The notes under the pieces: model-generated
Seen by the model: only the letters and a program-made list of their open reading frames with translations
Told to the model about the DNA's origin: nothing
The model's database searches: none
Position numbers and translations under genes: made by a program
Shown: piece by piece, positions 17,634-27,153 of the stretch
Layout: each line of letters begins with the position of its first letter
Numbering within the stretch: position 1 is the stretch's first letter
Origin: Prevotellaceae bacterium UBA1743
GTDB lineage: Bacteria; Bacteroidota; Bacteroidia; Bacteroidales; Bacteroidaceae
Assembly (NCBI GenBank): GCA_002314945.1
Contig: DCHV01000043.1
Location: 1 to 41,884 of the forward strand
DNA length: 41,884 bases
Reading direction: 5' to 3'

Positions 17634-18521
17634 ATGAAGAAATTTTTGTCTGTTGTATGTCTTCTGGCATTATGGTTGACCATGCCTTTTGTGGCTGAGG
17701 CCAAGAAGGAAATATGCTTCCAGATGTACAGTGTACGCGATTTGATTGGCGATGCTGACAAGTACGCCAAGAATAAGGCTGAAGTACTAAAGAAATTGGC
17801 TGACATGGGCTACACTTCCATAGAAGCCGCCAATTATGGTGACGGCAAACTGTATGGTGTAACTCCCGAACAATTCAAGGCTGACATCGAAGCCGCTGGA
17901 TTGAAGGTCTTGTCGAGTCACACGACCCGCAATCTGAGCGATGAAGAACTGAAGTCGAAAGATTTCAGCGACGCCCTGAAATGGTGGGATCAGTGCATCG
18001 ACGCTCACAAGCGTGCTGGAATGACTTACATGGTGATTCCTTGGTGTTCTAAGCCAGCCACATTGGCAGACCTGCAAACCGTATGCAATTTCTACAACGA
18101 AGTAGGAAAGCGTGTAGCCGCAGCTGGCATGAAATTAGGTTACCATAGCCACAGCCATGAATTTGAGAAGGTTGAGGGTAAGGATGTAATGTTGGATTAC
18201 ATGATTAAGCATACCGATCCCCGCTACGTATTCTTCGAAATGGATGTTTACTGGGCCGTACGTGGTCAAGTAAGTCCTGTGGAGTACATGAACAACTACC
18301 CTGGTCGCTTCACACTGCTGCATATCAAGGATCACACCGAGATTGGACAGAGCGGAATGGTGGGTTTTGATGCCATTTTCAGGAACTTCGATAAAGCTGG
18401 TGCAAAAGGTTGGGTTCTGGAATTGGAACATGGCAGCACAAACGACATCCTGGAAGGTATGGAATTGAGTGCCAAGTACATCAAGAAAGCTAAGTTTGTG
18501 AAGAGTAATTACAACAAATAA
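17634..18521 (+). CDS. Sugar phosphate isomerase/epimerase-like TIM barrel protein, secreted
   Basis: A 295-residue protein with a Sec signal peptide (MKKFLSVVCLL to FVAEAKK), so despite the family name it works outside the cytoplasm and probably on unphosphorylated sugars. The xylose-isomerase-like TIM barrel is shown by ICFQMYSVRDLI, YTSIEAANYGDG, GYHSHSHEF and FFEMDVYWAVRGQ, with His, Glu and Asp residues suited to a divalent metal. ATG 17634 follows a TTG at 17631; the ATG is preferred. In similar Bacteroidetes operons this member acts with Gfo/Idh and DUF1080 proteins in 3-keto-sugar metabolism, for example as a lyase, epimerase or hydratase. That exact step is inference. Confidence 0.87.
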   Translation: MKKFLSVVCLLALWLTMPFVAEAKKEICFQMYSVRDLIGDADKYAKNKAEVLKKLADMGYTSIEAANYGDGKLYGVTPEQFKADIEAAGLKVLSSHTTRNLSDEELKSKDFSDALKWWDQCIDAHKRAGMTYMVIPWCSKPATLADLQTVCNFYNEVGKRVAAAGMKLGYHSHSHEFEKVEGKDVMLDYMIKHTDPRYVFFEMDVYWAVRGQVSPVEYMNNYPGRFTLLHIKDHTEIGQSGMVGFDAIFRNFDKAGAKGWVLELEHGSTNDILEGMELSAKYIKKAKFVKSNYNK

Positions 18522-18537
18522 CAGAACTATTATTTAG

Positions 18538-18587
18538 GAAACCACAATCTGCTCCTCACAGGACTTATTGTGGTTTCTCTTTTTTTG
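18538..18587 (+). terminator. Intrinsic terminator between the sugar genes and tatC
   Basis: An 11-base perfect stem (18538-18548 with 18567-18577, GAAACCACAAT/ATTGTGGTTTC) and an 18-base loop are followed by TCTTTTTTT. It lies inside the tatA-tatC block, 16 bases before the tatC ATG. Confidence 0.85.
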
Positions 18588-18602
18588 TAAAACATTTATA
18601 GA

Positions 18603-19406
18603 ATGGAAGAAATCGAAGACAAAGAAAAAGAAGAGGAACTGGCAGAAGGTACAATGTCTTTTTGGGATCATCTGGAAGCACTTCGCTGGGCTCTCTTCCG
18701 TATTCTAATCGTAATGGTGGTATGTCTGGTGCTCACATTCATTGCTATGCCACATATTTTCGACCAATTCATTTTGGCCCCTACGAGCAGTAATTTCTTT
18801 GTGTACCAATGGATAGAAAAGTTGAGTCATGGAATGATGCATTTCAATCCTGATTTCTCGGTACAAATCATCAATATCAATGTGGCGTCGCAGTTCATGA
18901 CCCACATCACCACCTCCCTTTCTCTTGCTGCCGTACTTTCCTTTCCATACATTATCTACGAGATATGGAAGTTTATTGAGCCAGCCTTGTTTGAAAATGA
19001 AATTCGCCATATCCGTCCTGCCTTTGTAGGTGGTACGCTGATGTTCTTCATCGGCTGCGCCATTGGCTACTTTCTGGTATTCCCATTCACATTCCGTTTC
19101 TTGATGGAATATGAATTGAGCCCTTCAATAGAAAACCAGATAAACCTATCGTCATACATCGGCAATTTCACAATGTTGATACTCGTCATGGGCATCGTTT
19201 TTGAAATGCCCCTATTGGCGTGGTTATTATCTCAGTTGGGAATTTTGCACAAGAGTTTCCTACGAGAATACAAGAAACACGCTGTGGTTGGACTTCTTGT
19301 AGCAGCGGCCATCATCACACCGAGCGGTGACCCTTTCACGCTAATGCTGGTGTTTGTCCCGTTATTCCTGTTATACGAATTATCCATCCTTGTGGTGAAA
19401 GAATGA
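18603..19406 (+). CDS. tatC: Twin-arginine translocase subunit TatC
   Basis: A 267-residue polytopic inner-membrane protein, the receptor that recognises twin-arginine signals. The acidic N-terminal tail is followed by the conserved MSFWDHLEALRWALFR cytoplasmic motif and about six hydrophobic helices. Other family marks are LSFPYIIYEIWKFIEPAL, FVFPFTFRFLMEY and AAIITPSGDPFTLMLVFVPLFLLYEL. A large periplasmic loop (FVYQWIEKLSHGMMHFNPDF) is an insert common in Bacteroidetes TatC. It lies 81 bases after the isomerase-like gene and behind an intrinsic terminator, so its expression depends on readthrough or a weak promoter. No consensus -7 box was found in the gap. A second terminator follows the gene. 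Confidence 0.97.
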   Translation: MEEIEDKEKEEELAEGTMSFWDHLEALRWALFRILIVMVVCLVLTFIAMPHIFDQFILAPTSSNFFVYQWIEKLSHGMMHFNPDFSVQIININVASQFMTHITTSLSLAAVLSFPYIIYEIWKFIEPALFENEIRHIRPAFVGGTLMFFIGCAIGYFLVFPFTFRFLMEYELSPSIENQINLSSYIGNFTMLILVMGIVFEMPLLAWLLSQLGILHKSFLREYKKHAVVGLLVAAAIITPSGDPFTLMLVFVPLFLLYELSILVVKE

Positions 19407-19412
19407 CTTGAG

Positions 19413-19446
19413 AATGCGTGCCAATAAGTTTTGGCACGCATTTTGC
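19413..19446 (+). terminator. Intrinsic terminator after tatC
   Basis: A 12-base perfect stem (AATGCGTGCCAA at 19413-19424 with TTGGCACGCATT at 19431-19442), a 6-base loop and a short T run follow the tatC stop. It separates tatC from clpC. Confidence 0.85.
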
Positions 19447-19484
19447 TATCATCATAGGCAGACACTAATTGTAAGGAATACGAT

Positions 19485-22010
19485 ATGACAGCAAGATTTT
19501 CGTCCGACATGACGTATGTGTTAGGCTTTAGCAAAGAAGAGGCTGAACGTCTTCACTCTGACTGCGTGACACCTGTGCATCTCCTACTGGGGTTGCTTCG
19601 CCAGAAGAACAACAAGGCGCAAGACCTACTCCGACAAATGAGGACTAATCTGTCATTATTGAAATCCGAGCTGGAACGAATTGCATGCGCACATCAGTCT
19701 ATTATGAAGACGAATGACACAGACTTGAATTTCGATGCGGAATCCAGCCGAACATTGCGTATCTGTCTTTTGGAGGCAAAACTGATGAAATCGGACGTCA
19801 TTGACACGGAGCACATGCTATTGGCTATCCTAAAGATGGGTGATGGCGATGCCTGTTTCACTTTGCAGAAAATGGATATCAATTACGAAGGTCTTTCCAA
19901 TTCCATCAAGGAAAAGATAGATATCCCCACAACAAATTCCTACGATGAGACGGAATATGCAAATAATGAGGAGGAGGAAGAGGAAGAAGTCTTTGGAGGA
20001 ACCACGACTTCTTCACAAGCAAAAAAGACAGAATCAGTAAATGTCCATGCCAAGACACCCGTTCTGGACAATTTCAGTACCGACCTAACCAAAGCTGCAG
20101 AAGAAGGACTATTGGATCCGGTTGTCGGACGCGACAAGGAGATCGAGAGAGTGGCACAAATCCTATGCCGCCGCAAGAAGAACAATCCTGTATTGATCGG
20201 TTATCCTGGAGTAGGAAAGAGTGCTATAGTGGAGGGATTGGCACAGCGCATCATAGATCACCATATCTGCCACGCTCTATGGAACAAGCGTATTGTAGTA
20301 CTGGACATGGCCAATGTAGTGGCTGGAACAAAATATAGAGGGCAGTTCGAGGAACGTATCCGTTCTATCCTGATGGAACTGCAGAAAAATCCCGACATTA
20401 TTGTCTTTATTGACGAAATACACACCTTGATTGGTGCAGGAAATGCTTCTGGCTCGATGGATGCCGCCAATATGATGAAGCCAGCCCTTGCCCGTGGCCA
20501 GATTCAGTGTGTAGGAGCCACCACTCTCGACGAATATCACAAGAGCATAGAGAAAGATGGTGCCCTTGAACGAAGATTTCAGAAGGTCCTTGTAGATCCT
20601 GCTTCGCCCGAAGAGACCTTGCAAATACTTACCCAATTGAAGAGTCGGTACGAAGAACACCATCATGTACGCTACACGGACGAAGCATTGCAGGCATGTG
20701 TACGTCTGACAGGAAGATATGTCACGGATCGATATTTCCCTGACAAGGCCATCGATGCCCTGGACGAAGCAGGAAGCCGCATTCACATCCAAGACATTCC
20801 TGTATCGAAGGCTATTCAGAAGCTGGAGAAACACATCTCCGAACTCAAGACAAAGAAGAATGAGGCTGTGAAGCGTCAGAACTTTGAATTAGCCGCTGAT
20901 TATCGCGACCAGTTGAAAGAAGCAGAGAATACCTTACAAGAAGAAAAAAAGGCTTGGGAGGAGAAACATGCCGACACTATCGAAACTGTCAACGAAGCGC
21001 AAATAGCCGAAGTGGTGAGTATGATGACAGGCATCCCCGTACAACGCATCGGTCAAGAAGAACACGCCCGCCTTCTACACCTCAATGACAGCCTGAAACA
21101 GAAGGTGATCGGACAAGATGATGCTATCACCACCTTGGTAAAAGCTATCCAACGAGGACGTGTAGGCTTGAAAGATCCACATCGTCCCATCGGCACATTC
21201 CTTTTTGTGGGTCCTACTGGTGTAGGAAAGACGTATCTGACAAAATGCCTTTCCGAAGAACTCTTTGGTAGTGCGGAAAACATAATCCGCATCGACATGA
21301 GTGAATACATGGAGAAACATACAGTAAGTCGAATGGTAGGTGCACCTCCAGGATACGTAGGTTTCGAGGAAGGAGGTCAACTTACCGAGAGAGTACGTAG
21401 GAAGCCTTATTCCATCGTATTGTTCGACGAAATAGAAAAAGCTCATCCTGATGTATTCAACATCCTACTGCAAGTGATGGACGAAGGTCAACTTACCGAC
21501 GGAAACGGTACTACTATCGATTTCAAGAATACGGTTCTCATCATGACAAGCAATTGTGGTTCACGACAAGTCAAGGAATTCGGGCAAGGAGTCGGTTTTG
21601 CAAAGGCTACGGATGCAGCCAATGACAAACGCTTGGCACACGATTTAGTAAAGAAGGCCATCCATAAGCAGTTCGCACCGGAATTCCTGAATCGATTGGA
21701 TAATATCATCTATTTCGATCAGTTGGACCAGGATGCCATCAGACGCATAGTGGACATAGAACTGAAACCACTCATCAAGAGGGTTGCAGACATTGGTTAT
21801 ACGATGGAGGTGTCTGATGAAGCACGTATGCTTCTTGGGCGCAAAGGCTATGACGTACAATTCGGTGCTCGTCCATTGAAACGCGCCATACAGGAGCACA
21901 TCGAGGACGCTCTCTGCGACCTTATCATCAATGGAGCAAAGAAAGGTTCTACCATCTCGGTAAACGTATCGGCTGAAAACAAGGACAAGATAGAAGTAAA
22001 TGTAAAATAA
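19485..22010 (+). CDS. clpC: ClpC-type AAA+ chaperone/protease ATPase
   Basis: An 841-residue Hsp100 protein that unfolds substrates for ClpP or disaggregates them. The order is an N-terminal Clp repeat domain (FSKEEAERLHSDCVTPVHLLLGLL, about 1-145), an acidic linker (EEEEEEEVFGG), and a first AAA domain with Walker A GYPGVGKS (239-246) and Walker B IIVFIDEIHTL. A UVR-like middle coiled segment follows (VKRQNFELAADYRDQLKEAE). The second AAA domain has Walker A GPTGVGKT (576-583) and IVLFDEIEKAHPDV. The short middle region and the UVR motif make it ClpC rather than ClpB or ClpA. It leads a same-strand run with htpG (20-base gap) and nadE. A partial promoter (TTTG, then TAATTGTA) may lie in the 78-base gap after the tatC terminator. 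Confidence 0.95.
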   Translation: MTARFSSDMTYVLGFSKEEAERLHSDCVTPVHLLLGLLRQKNNKAQDLLRQMRTNLSLLKSELERIACAHQSIMKTNDTDLNFDAESSRTLRICLLEAKLMKSDVIDTEHMLLAILKMGDGDACFTLQKMDINYEGLSNSIKEKIDIPTTNSYDETEYANNEEEEEEEVFGGTTTSSQAKKTESVNVHAKTPVLDNFSTDLTKAAEEGLLDPVVGRDKEIERVAQILCRRKKNNPVLIGYPGVGKSAIVEGLAQRIIDHHICHALWNKRIVVLDMANVVAGTKYRGQFEERIRSILMELQKNPDIIVFIDEIHTLIGAGNASGSMDAANMMKPALARGQIQCVGATTLDEYHKSIEKDGALERRFQKVLVDPASPEETLQILTQLKSRYEEHHHVRYTDEALQACVRLTGRYVTDRYFPDKAIDALDEAGSRIHIQDIPVSKAIQKLEKHISELKTKKNEAVKRQNFELAADYRDQLKEAENTLQEEKKAWEEKHADTIETVNEAQIAEVVSMMTGIPVQRIGQEEHARLLHLNDSLKQKVIGQDDAITTLVKAIQRGRVGLKDPHRPIGTFLFVGPTGVGKTYLTKCLSEELFGSAENIIRIDMSEYMEKHTVSRMVGAPPGYVGFEEGGQLTERVRRKPYSIVLFDEIEKAHPDVFNILLQVMDEGQLTDGNGTTIDFKNTVLIMTSNCGSRQVKEFGQGVGFAKATDAANDKRLAHDLVKKAIHKQFAPEFLNRLDNIIYFDQLDQDAIRRIVDIELKPLIKRVADIGYTMEVSDEARMLLGRKGYDVQFGARPLKRAIQEHIEDALCDLIINGAKKGSTISVNVSAENKDKIEVNVK

Positions 22011-22030
22011 TAACAAAACAACATACTAAA

Positions 22031-24082
22031 ATGAAAAGTGGAAACATTGGGGTTACAACCGAGAACATCTTCCCCGTCATCAAAAAGTTTCTCTATAGTG
22101 ATCATGAGATTTTCATACGCGAAATTGTAAGCAATGCAGTTGATGCCACCCAGAAACTCAAGACATTGGCTGGAAAGGGCGATTTCCAAGGTGATATGGG
22201 CGAACTGAAAGTGGTTGTATCCATCGACAAGGATGCCAAGACCATCACAGTAAGCGACCGAGGCATTGGTATGACTGCAGATGAGATTGATCGTTACATC
22301 AACCAAATTGCATTCAGCGGTGCCAATGATTTCCTGGACAAATACAAGGACGATACCAATGCCATTATCGGACATTTCGGACTTGGATTCTATAGTAGTT
22401 TCATGGTGAGTAACCAGGTAGATATCATCACCAAGAGTTATCAGGATTCACCTGCTATCAAATGGTCGTGTGACGGAAGCCCCTCGTTCACCATCGAGGA
22501 AACAGAGAAGGCTGATCGTGGCACCGATATTGTGATGCACATCGACGATGATTGCCAGGAGTTCTTGGAGAAGAACAAGATGGAAGAACTCTTGCGTAAA
22601 TACTGTCACTTCCTCCCTATCCCCGTAGCATTTGGAAAGAAGACTGAATGGAAAGACGGCAAGCAGGTCGATACAGAAGAAGATAACATCATCAACAGTG
22701 TAGAACCTCTTTGGACAAAAAAACCTGCCGACCTGAAAGATGAGGATTACAAGGATTTCTACCGTCATCTCTTCCCCATGAGCGATGAACCACTATTCTG
22801 GATTCACCTCAATGTGGATTATCCGTTCAATCTGACAGGTATTCTCTACTTCCCCAAGATCAAGAACAACATCGAGCTCCAACGCAATAAGATTCAGCTC
22901 TACTGCAATCAGGTATTCGTAACGGACGCTGTCGAAGGGATTGTACCTGAATTCCTCACATTACTACATGGTGTGATAGATAGTCCTGACATTCCTCTGA
23001 ACGTAAGCAGAAGCTACTTGCAGAGCGACTCCAACGTAAAGAAAATAAGCAGTTATATCACTAAGAAGGTAAGCGATCGTCTTGTTGGTATCTTCAAGAA
23101 TGAACGTCCCGACTTCGAGAAGAAATGGGATGACATCAAGATTTTCATCCATTATGGTATGTTGTCACAGGATGATTTCTATGACAAAGCCAAGCAGTTC
23201 TTCTTGTTCAAGGACACCGATGGCAAATATTTCACCATGGAGGAGTACAATACACTCATCAAGGACAACCAGACGAACAAAGACGGGCAGTTGGTATATC
23301 TCTACGCTAACGATATCGATGAGCAGTACACCTACATACAAGCTGCCAAAGACAAGGGATACAGCGTCCTGTTGATGGATGGGCAATTGGACACACCACT
23401 CGTGGGTATGCTCGAACGTAAATTGGAGAAGAGCACCTTCACACGTGTAGATGGTGACGTAATCGATCGTTTGATACAAAAGGAGGATGCTAAGCGCGAG
23501 CTATTGGAGGCAGAACGTAGTGATAAATTATCCAGCATTTTCAACAGCCAGATGCCACGCACTGGCAAACTGGATTTCCATGTGGAAGCTCAGGCTTTAG
23601 GTGAAGATCAGTTGCCTGTGATGATTACCCAAAGCGAATATATGCGCCGTATGAAGGAGATGTCACGCATCCAGCCAGGTATGAATTTCTATGGCGAGAT
23701 GCCAGATATGTACACGCTGGTTCTGAACACTGATGCTCCTCTTATCAAGGAAGTGCTGAGCGATAGCGAAGAAAAGACCGCCGAGGAATTGAAACCCATC
23801 GAGGGTGAAATCCGAGGACTCACAGCACGTCAGGCAGTTCTTCGTCAGGAGCAGGACAAGAAGAAACCTGAAGAAATCACTCAAGAGGAAAAAGATGACC
23901 TGAAGAAGTGTGGCGAGGACATCCAAGCCGAGAACAAGAAAAAGAACGATATATTGGCAGCTTATGCCAAGGACAATGACCGCGTACACCAGCTCATTGA
24001 CCTCGCTTTGCTTCAGAATGGAATGCTAAAGGGTGAAGCATTGACGAAATTCGTGAAGCGTAGCGTAGATATGATAAAATAA
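22031..24082 (+). CDS. htpG: Molecular chaperone HtpG (Hsp90)
   Basis: A 683-residue cytosolic Hsp90 homologue that uses ATP-driven clamp closure to remodel client proteins. The GHKL ATPase motifs are clear: EIVSNAVDATQKL (N-box), DRGIGM, and GHFGLGFYSSFMV. The middle domain has the DIPLNVSRSYLQ motif with the catalytic-loop Arg. The length is slightly above the 620-640 residues of proteobacterial HtpG because of a charged helical insertion near the C-terminus (about residues 575-645, rich in Lys/Glu, with EEITQEEKDDLKKC). The ATG at 22031 gives the expected KSGNIGVTTENIFPVIKKFLYSD start. It follows clpC by 20 bases, which suggests a shared heat-stress unit. Confidence 0.97.
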   Translation: MKSGNIGVTTENIFPVIKKFLYSDHEIFIREIVSNAVDATQKLKTLAGKGDFQGDMGELKVVVSIDKDAKTITVSDRGIGMTADEIDRYINQIAFSGANDFLDKYKDDTNAIIGHFGLGFYSSFMVSNQVDIITKSYQDSPAIKWSCDGSPSFTIEETEKADRGTDIVMHIDDDCQEFLEKNKMEELLRKYCHFLPIPVAFGKKTEWKDGKQVDTEEDNIINSVEPLWTKKPADLKDEDYKDFYRHLFPMSDEPLFWIHLNVDYPFNLTGILYFPKIKNNIELQRNKIQLYCNQVFVTDAVEGIVPEFLTLLHGVIDSPDIPLNVSRSYLQSDSNVKKISSYITKKVSDRLVGIFKNERPDFEKKWDDIKIFIHYGMLSQDDFYDKAKQFFLFKDTDGKYFTMEEYNTLIKDNQTNKDGQLVYLYANDIDEQYTYIQAAKDKGYSVLLMDGQLDTPLVGMLERKLEKSTFTRVDGDVIDRLIQKEDAKRELLEAERSDKLSSIFNSQMPRTGKLDFHVEAQALGEDQLPVMITQSEYMRRMKEMSRIQPGMNFYGEMPDMYTLVLNTDAPLIKEVLSDSEEKTAEELKPIEGEIRGLTARQAVLRQEQDKKKPEEITQEEKDDLKKCGEDIQAENKKKNDILAAYAKDNDRVHQLIDLALLQNGMLKGEALTKFVKRSVDMIK

Positions 24083-24097
24083 CGTCCGTTTACGCTC

Positions 24098-26026
24098 ATG
24101 AACCACGGATTTGTAAAAGTCGCTGCGGCGATACCGAATGTCAGAGTGGCAGATTGTCACTACAACATCCAGGAGATAGAGCAGTTTGTCATCCAAGCCG
24201 AGAAACAAGGTGTGGAAATCATCAGTTTTCCCGAATTGTGCATCAGCGGCTATTCATGCCAAGACCTCTTCCAGCAGAAAATTCTGTTGGACGAGGCCGA
24301 AACGGCATTGGCTCACCTGATAAACGTTTCCCGCACGCTGGACGTCATCAGTATCGTAGGATTGCCTATCGCCTATCGCGGAAGCTTGCTCAATTGTGCT
24401 GCTGTCATACAGAAAGGGAAAATATTGGGAATCATCCCCAAATCCTATCTGCCTAACTACAAGGAATTTTATGAAAAGAGGTGGTTTACGAGCGGTATGG
24501 ATATTCCGGAAGGGGCTGTTTTGCTATGCGGTCAACAGGTTCCTTTAGGGCAACATATCCTCTTTCATGCCTCATCTTATTCATTCGGGGTAGAAATTTG
24601 TGAGGATGTTTGGGCACCTATACCACCTTCTTCCGTTCTTTCGTTGATGGGAGCCGACATTATTTTCAATTTGAGTGCCGACAACGATGTGGTAGGCAAG
24701 TACAACTACTTGAAAGGACTCCTTACCCAACAAAGTTCGCGTTGTATCGCTGGATATGTCTTTAGCGGATGCGGATATGGAGAAAGTACACAGGATGTCG
24801 TGTTCGGAGGAAAGGCATTCATCATCGAGAACGGCACTTTGCTTGCGGAAGCAAAACGTCATAGTATCGAGCCTCAATGCATCGTAGCAGAGATGGATGT
24901 GGAACGCTTGCAGATAGAACGGAGAGTGAATACCACATTCTCCCAAAATGCATCATTGTACCGCGATAAACAAGTACATATTGTAGAAATCGAGAAGGTG
25001 GCTACTAAGTCACTCCCTACCCTATCAAGAAATATCAATCCCCATCCCTTTGTACCTGAAGGCGAAGAACTCGACGAAAGATGCAAGGATATCATCCATA
25101 TCCAAACAGAAGGCTTGGCAAAACGCGTACAGCATTCCCATTCAAAGAGTTTGGTGATAGGAATCAGCGGAGGTTTGGATAGTACCTTGGCACTCTTGAT
25201 TAGCGTACGCACCTTCGATTTATTGGGACTTTCACGAAAAGATATAGTGGGAATCACCATGCCAGGCTTCGGTACGACCGATCGCACATACACCAATGCC
25301 ATGAACCTGATGAAACAATTGGGCATTACCATACGCGAGATTCCGATTCGCGAGGCTTGCATACAACATTTCAGCGACATAGGGCACGACATAACCAAGC
25401 ATGATGTCACCTACGAGAATTCTCAGGCACGAGAGAGAACGCAGATACTCATGGATGTTGCAAATCAAGTGAATGGTCTCGTAGTTGGTACCGGTGATTT
25501 GAGTGAATTGGCTTTAGGATGGGCTACCTACAACGGGGATCACATGAGCATGTATGGAGTAAACGCCGGTGTGCCAAAGACTCTCGTCCGTCATTTGGTC
25601 AGTTGGATTGCACAATCCATGCAAGACGAGTTAACACGTTCCACTCTTTTAGATATTGTTGATACCCCCATCAGCCCTGAGTTGATTCCAGCCGACGAAA
25701 AGGGTAATATCACGCAGAAAACCGAGGATTTGGTAGGTCCCTACGAACTGCACGATTTCTTCCTCTATTACGTCTTGCGTTTTGGCTTCCGTCCATCCAA
25801 GCTTTATTTCTTGGCATGTCAGGCTTTCCAAAGCATCTATGCTGCAGATGTTATCAAGAAATGGCTATACACATTCTACCGTCGTTTCTTCCAGCAGCAA
25901 TTCAAACGTAGTTGTATGCCCGATGGCCCCAAAGTGGGTAGTTGTTCTCTCAGTCCTCGTGGTGACTGGAGAATGCCATCCGATGCCAATAGTACGGCTT
26001 GGCTTAGTGAAGTGGAAAGCCTTTAA
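24098..26026 (+). CDS. nadE: Glutamine-dependent NAD+ synthetase
   Basis: A 642-residue fusion that converts nicotinic acid adenine dinucleotide to NAD+ using ATP and glutamine. The N-terminal nitrilase-type glutaminase (about 1-280) has the triad Glu46 (FPELCISGY), Lys115 (IPKSYLP) and Cys168 (EICEDVW). The synthetase domain has the ATP-PPi loop GISGGLDST (355-363), MPGFGTTDRTYTNA, and GTGDLSELALGW. The long fused form indicates the glutamine-dependent enzyme rather than the short ammonia-dependent type. It starts 15 bases after htpG and ends in a strong bidirectional terminator. Confidence 0.97.
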   Translation: MNHGFVKVAAAIPNVRVADCHYNIQEIEQFVIQAEKQGVEIISFPELCISGYSCQDLFQQKILLDEAETALAHLINVSRTLDVISIVGLPIAYRGSLLNCAAVIQKGKILGIIPKSYLPNYKEFYEKRWFTSGMDIPEGAVLLCGQQVPLGQHILFHASSYSFGVEICEDVWAPIPPSSVLSLMGADIIFNLSADNDVVGKYNYLKGLLTQQSSRCIAGYVFSGCGYGESTQDVVFGGKAFIIENGTLLAEAKRHSIEPQCIVAEMDVERLQIERRVNTTFSQNASLYRDKQVHIVEIEKVATKSLPTLSRNINPHPFVPEGEELDERCKDIIHIQTEGLAKRVQHSHSKSLVIGISGGLDSTLALLISVRTFDLLGLSRKDIVGITMPGFGTTDRTYTNAMNLMKQLGITIREIPIREACIQHFSDIGHDITKHDVTYENSQARERTQILMDVANQVNGLVVGTGDLSELALGWATYNGDHMSMYGVNAGVPKTLVRHLVSWIAQSMQDELTRSTLLDIVDTPISPELIPADEKGNITQKTEDLVGPYELHDFFLYYVLRFGFRPSKLYFLACQAFQSIYAADVIKKWLYTFYRRFFQQQFKRSCMPDGPKVGSCSLSPRGDWRMPSDANSTAWLSEVESL

Positions 26027-26047
26027 TGTTTCTTCCCTTCCTTCAAC

Positions 26048-26087
26048 AAAAGACCTCCAAATCTCATCAAGGATTTGGAGGTCTTTT
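26048..26087. terminator. Bidirectional terminator between nadE and galE
   Basis: A perfect 15-base stem (AAAAGACCTCCAAAT at 26048-26062 with ATTTGGAGGTCTTTT at 26073-26087) has a 10-base loop and A/T ends on both sides. It can serve nadE (plus) and galE (minus), whose stop is at 26110. Confidence 0.88.
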
Positions 26088-26109
26088 ATATTATGACACT
26101 TGCAATGTA

Positions 26110-27126
26110 CTATTCATCATAGCCGTTGGGATTGTTCTTTTGCCAGTTCCAACTATCACGACACATATCCTCTATACCATATTGTGCTTCCCAACCCAGT
26201 TCCTCTTTTGCCTTGGCAGGATTGCAGTAGCAAGTGGCAATATCACCTGGACGACGTGGTTTGATGCTATACTTTACAGGTACGCCATTTGCCTTTTCGA
26301 AGGCATTCACCACATCTAACACACTGTAGCCATGACCTGTACCGAGGTTGTAGATACCCAAACCACAATTCCGTTGGATTGCCTTCAGAGCGCATACATG
26401 GCCAGCTGCCAAATCGCATACATGGATATAATCACGCACACCCGTACCATCATGTGTATCGTAGTCGTTGCCAAAGACGCCCAGTTCCTCTCTTTTTCCT
26501 ACAGCTACCTGAGTGATATAGGGCATCAGATTATTGGGAATGCCATTAGGATTTTCGCCTATCGTACCACTCTGGTGAGCACCGATGGGATTGAAATAGC
26601 GGAGCAGTACTACATTCCATTCGGAATCAGCCTTCTGCACATCCATCAGCACTTCCTCCAGCATCGACTTTGTCTGTCCGTATGGGTTGGTGCAATGTCC
26701 CTTTGGACAAGCCTCTGTGATGGGGATTTGAGCAGGATCACCATACACGGTAGCACTACTGGAGAAAATGATGTTCTTGCATCCATGCTTGCGCATGACA
26801 TCCAACAGAATGAAAGTACCAGTCATATTATTGTGGTAGTATTCCAGAGGTTTTGCAACACTCTCTCCTACTGCCTTCAAACCAGCAAAGTGGATGACAG
26901 CTTCTGGCTTTTCAGCCTCAAAAGCCTTGGTTAAACCCTCTTCATCACGAATATCCACTTTGTAGAAAGGAATTTCCTTGCCAATAATTTTGCTCACACG
27001 CTCCAATGCCTTGGGGTTGGAGTTGTAGAGATTATCTACTACAGCTACTTGATAGCCAGCCTTGTCCAGTTCGATAATGGTGTGGCTACCGATGTAACCT
27101 GCTCCACCTGTCAAAAGAATCTTCAT
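26110..27126 (-). CDS. galE: UDP-glucose 4-epimerase
   Basis: A 338-residue short-chain dehydrogenase-type epimerase that interconverts UDP-galactose and UDP-glucose with bound NAD. Motifs are GGAGYIGSHT (NAD-binding Gly-rich loop, residues 7-16), SSSATVYGDP, and the catalytic NPYGQTK (YxxxK). LLRYFNPIGAHQSGTIGE and GLGIYNLGTGHGYSV are standard GalE blocks. Length and motifs match classical GalE. It lies 27 bases downstream of rnfA and may be the last gene of that transcript. The usual role is galactose use and supply of UDP-galactose for surface glycans. Confidence 0.97.
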   Translation of the reverse strand: MKILLTGGAGYIGSHTIIELDKAGYQVAVVDNLYNSNPKALERVSKIIGKEIPFYKVDIRDEEGLTKAFEAEKPEAVIHFAGLKAVGESVAKPLEYYHNNMTGTFILLDVMRKHGCKNIIFSSSATVYGDPAQIPITEACPKGHCTNPYGQTKSMLEEVLMDVQKADSEWNVVLLRYFNPIGAHQSGTIGENPNGIPNNLMPYITQVAVGKREELGVFGNDYDTHDGTGVRDYIHVCDLAAGHVCALKAIQRNCGLGIYNLGTGHGYSVLDVVNAFEKANGVPVKYSIKPRRPGDIATCYCNPAKAKEELGWEAQYGIEDMCRDSWNWQKNNPNGYDE

Positions 27127-27153
27127 TCAAAAAAATCAATTAAGTTGTATATC

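Noticed and set aside
26332..26934. 200-residue open frame opposite galE
   Set aside because: It is antisense to a clear GalE coding region and has no independent signal.
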